Of a DNA stretch of 6,721 bases, positions 6,364 through 6,721 are shown piece by piece (the stretch's first letter is position 1; the number at the start of each line of letters is the position of its first letter). The stretch comes from Thermoplasmata archaeon (GTDB taxonomy: Archaea; Thermoplasmatota; Thermoplasmata; Thermoplasmatales; Thermoplasmataceae). The translations under genes and the position numbers were made by a program. Under the pieces are notes generated by a model, which worked only from the letters and a program-made list of their open reading frames with translations, was not told the DNA's origin and searched no databases. The stretch lies in contig JAJYDZ010000093.1 of NCBI GenBank assembly GCA_021790415.1, positions 1 through 6,721 on the forward strand, written 5' to 3'.

Positions 6364-6486
6364 TCATTTTTTAAGAGAACCGAATAATTTTGATATAGTC
6401 AAATATAACAAGCAAACATAGTCTTCTGGATCCAAATGGAGGATTCTGTATCTATTTTTCCTAAAATTTCAAAGCTTTCGTTTCAT
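6364..6486 (-). pseudogene. Possible decayed small gene with an in-frame TGA
   Basis: An ATG at 6486-6484 overlaps the stop of the preceding gene as ATGA, the classic coupled arrangement. The frame reads MKRKL, then TGA (6471-6469), and then stays open for 34 more codons to a TGA at 6366-6364. The later part contains HLDPEDYVCLLYLTISKLFG, which looks protein-like. This could be a small gene broken by a stop codon, a sequencing error, or chance in AT-rich DNA. The short length keeps confidence low, and no family is recognised. Confidence 0.25.
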
Positions 6487-6721
6487 CTTAATATATAATA
6501 TTTATTTTGAGTTAAGTCTAAAGTCCACAAAATGGTAGCAACATTTCCTTCCGTCTCCAGCCATTTGCTCACGTTCGAAAATTCCTTTTTTAAAACCATC
6601 TTAAAGAATGAATGCTTTCCTATAACATACCAACCTTTTCTATCCTTAAATGCGAATATCATTGTGTCACCTGTGTCTAAATTTGTGACGGCACCCTTTC
6701 TTCTCCAGTGTCTGTCTAAGC
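6483..6721 (-). CDS. C-terminal part of an unrecognised protein (runs in from the right edge)
   Basis: The minus strand is open from the window edge to a TGA at 6485-6483, giving 78 visible codons. The composition is that of a real protein: tryptophan-rich and basic, with segments such as LDRHWRRKGAVTNLDTGD, FKDRKGWYVIGKHSFFKM and NVATILWTLDLTQNKYYILR. The alternation of short hydrophobic strands and turns suggests a small beta-rich or alpha/beta domain. An internal ATG at codon 20 (before IFAFKDRKGW) could be a start, but the reading upstream looks equally protein-like, so the gene most likely begins outside the window. I do not recognise the family. It is in the same direction as the operon but separated from NurA by more than 400 nt and by the operon's own promoter, so it is probably a separate unit. 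Confidence 0.7.
   Translation of the reverse strand, partial: LDRHWRRKGAVTNLDTGDTMIFAFKDRKGWYVIGKHSFFKMVLKKEFSNVSKWLETEGNVATILWTLDLTQNKYYILR

Noticed and set aside
1..6721. CRISPR array, tRNA, rRNA, insertion-sequence ends
   Set aside because: No regularly spaced direct repeats, no cloverleaf-like sequence and no transposase frame were seen on either strand.

Overview
The window looks like a stretch of an AT-rich archaeal genome, probably an accessory or defence-type region. The evidence for archaea is indirect. The HerA/NurA pair is the archaeal DNA end-resection ATPase and nuclease. The two genes that seem to begin transcripts (NurA and the adenine methylase) start with GTG, have no Shine-Dalgarno, and have a TATA-like box 23-31 nt upstream of the start codon, as leaderless archaeal transcripts do. 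Internal genes of the operon use Shine-Dalgarno sites or translational coupling instead. An ammonia-oxidising thaumarchaeon or a member of the Thermoplasmata would fit, but the lineage cannot be fixed from the sequence, and a bacterial host is not excluded.

All convincing genes lie on the minus strand, so the window reads from right to left. At the right edge (6483-6721) is the C-terminal end of an unrecognised protein. Its stop codon overlaps an ATG that opens a short frame interrupted by a TGA (6364-6486), possibly a decayed small gene. A mostly non-coding stretch follows (6057-6363), with a hairpin and the promoter of the main operon.

The main operon is five tightly packed genes: a NurA-family nuclease (5028-6056), a HerA-family hexameric ATPase (3460-5034), a 42-residue acidic protein starting with TTG (3342-3470), an SMC/Rad50-like ATPase without a zinc hook (1277-3349), and a 304-residue protein of unknown function (355-1269). 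The first four genes overlap one another by 7, 11 and 8 nt, and the last follows after 7 nt, so translation is almost certainly coupled. After 62 nt comes the N-terminal part of a Dam-type (D12 class) adenine DNA methyltransferase (1-292), in the same orientation but with its own promoter-like box nearly identical to that of NurA.

Working model (inference): the SMC-like ATPase, with the small acidic protein and the 304-residue protein as partners, recognises or bridges DNA; HerA pumps or opens it; NurA degrades it; and the methylase marks host DNA. This would be a restriction-modification-like use of the HerA-NurA resection machine in which the usual Mre11-Rad50 pair is replaced by a different SMC-like ATPase. 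The individual families are well supported by motifs. Joint action and a defence role are proposals.
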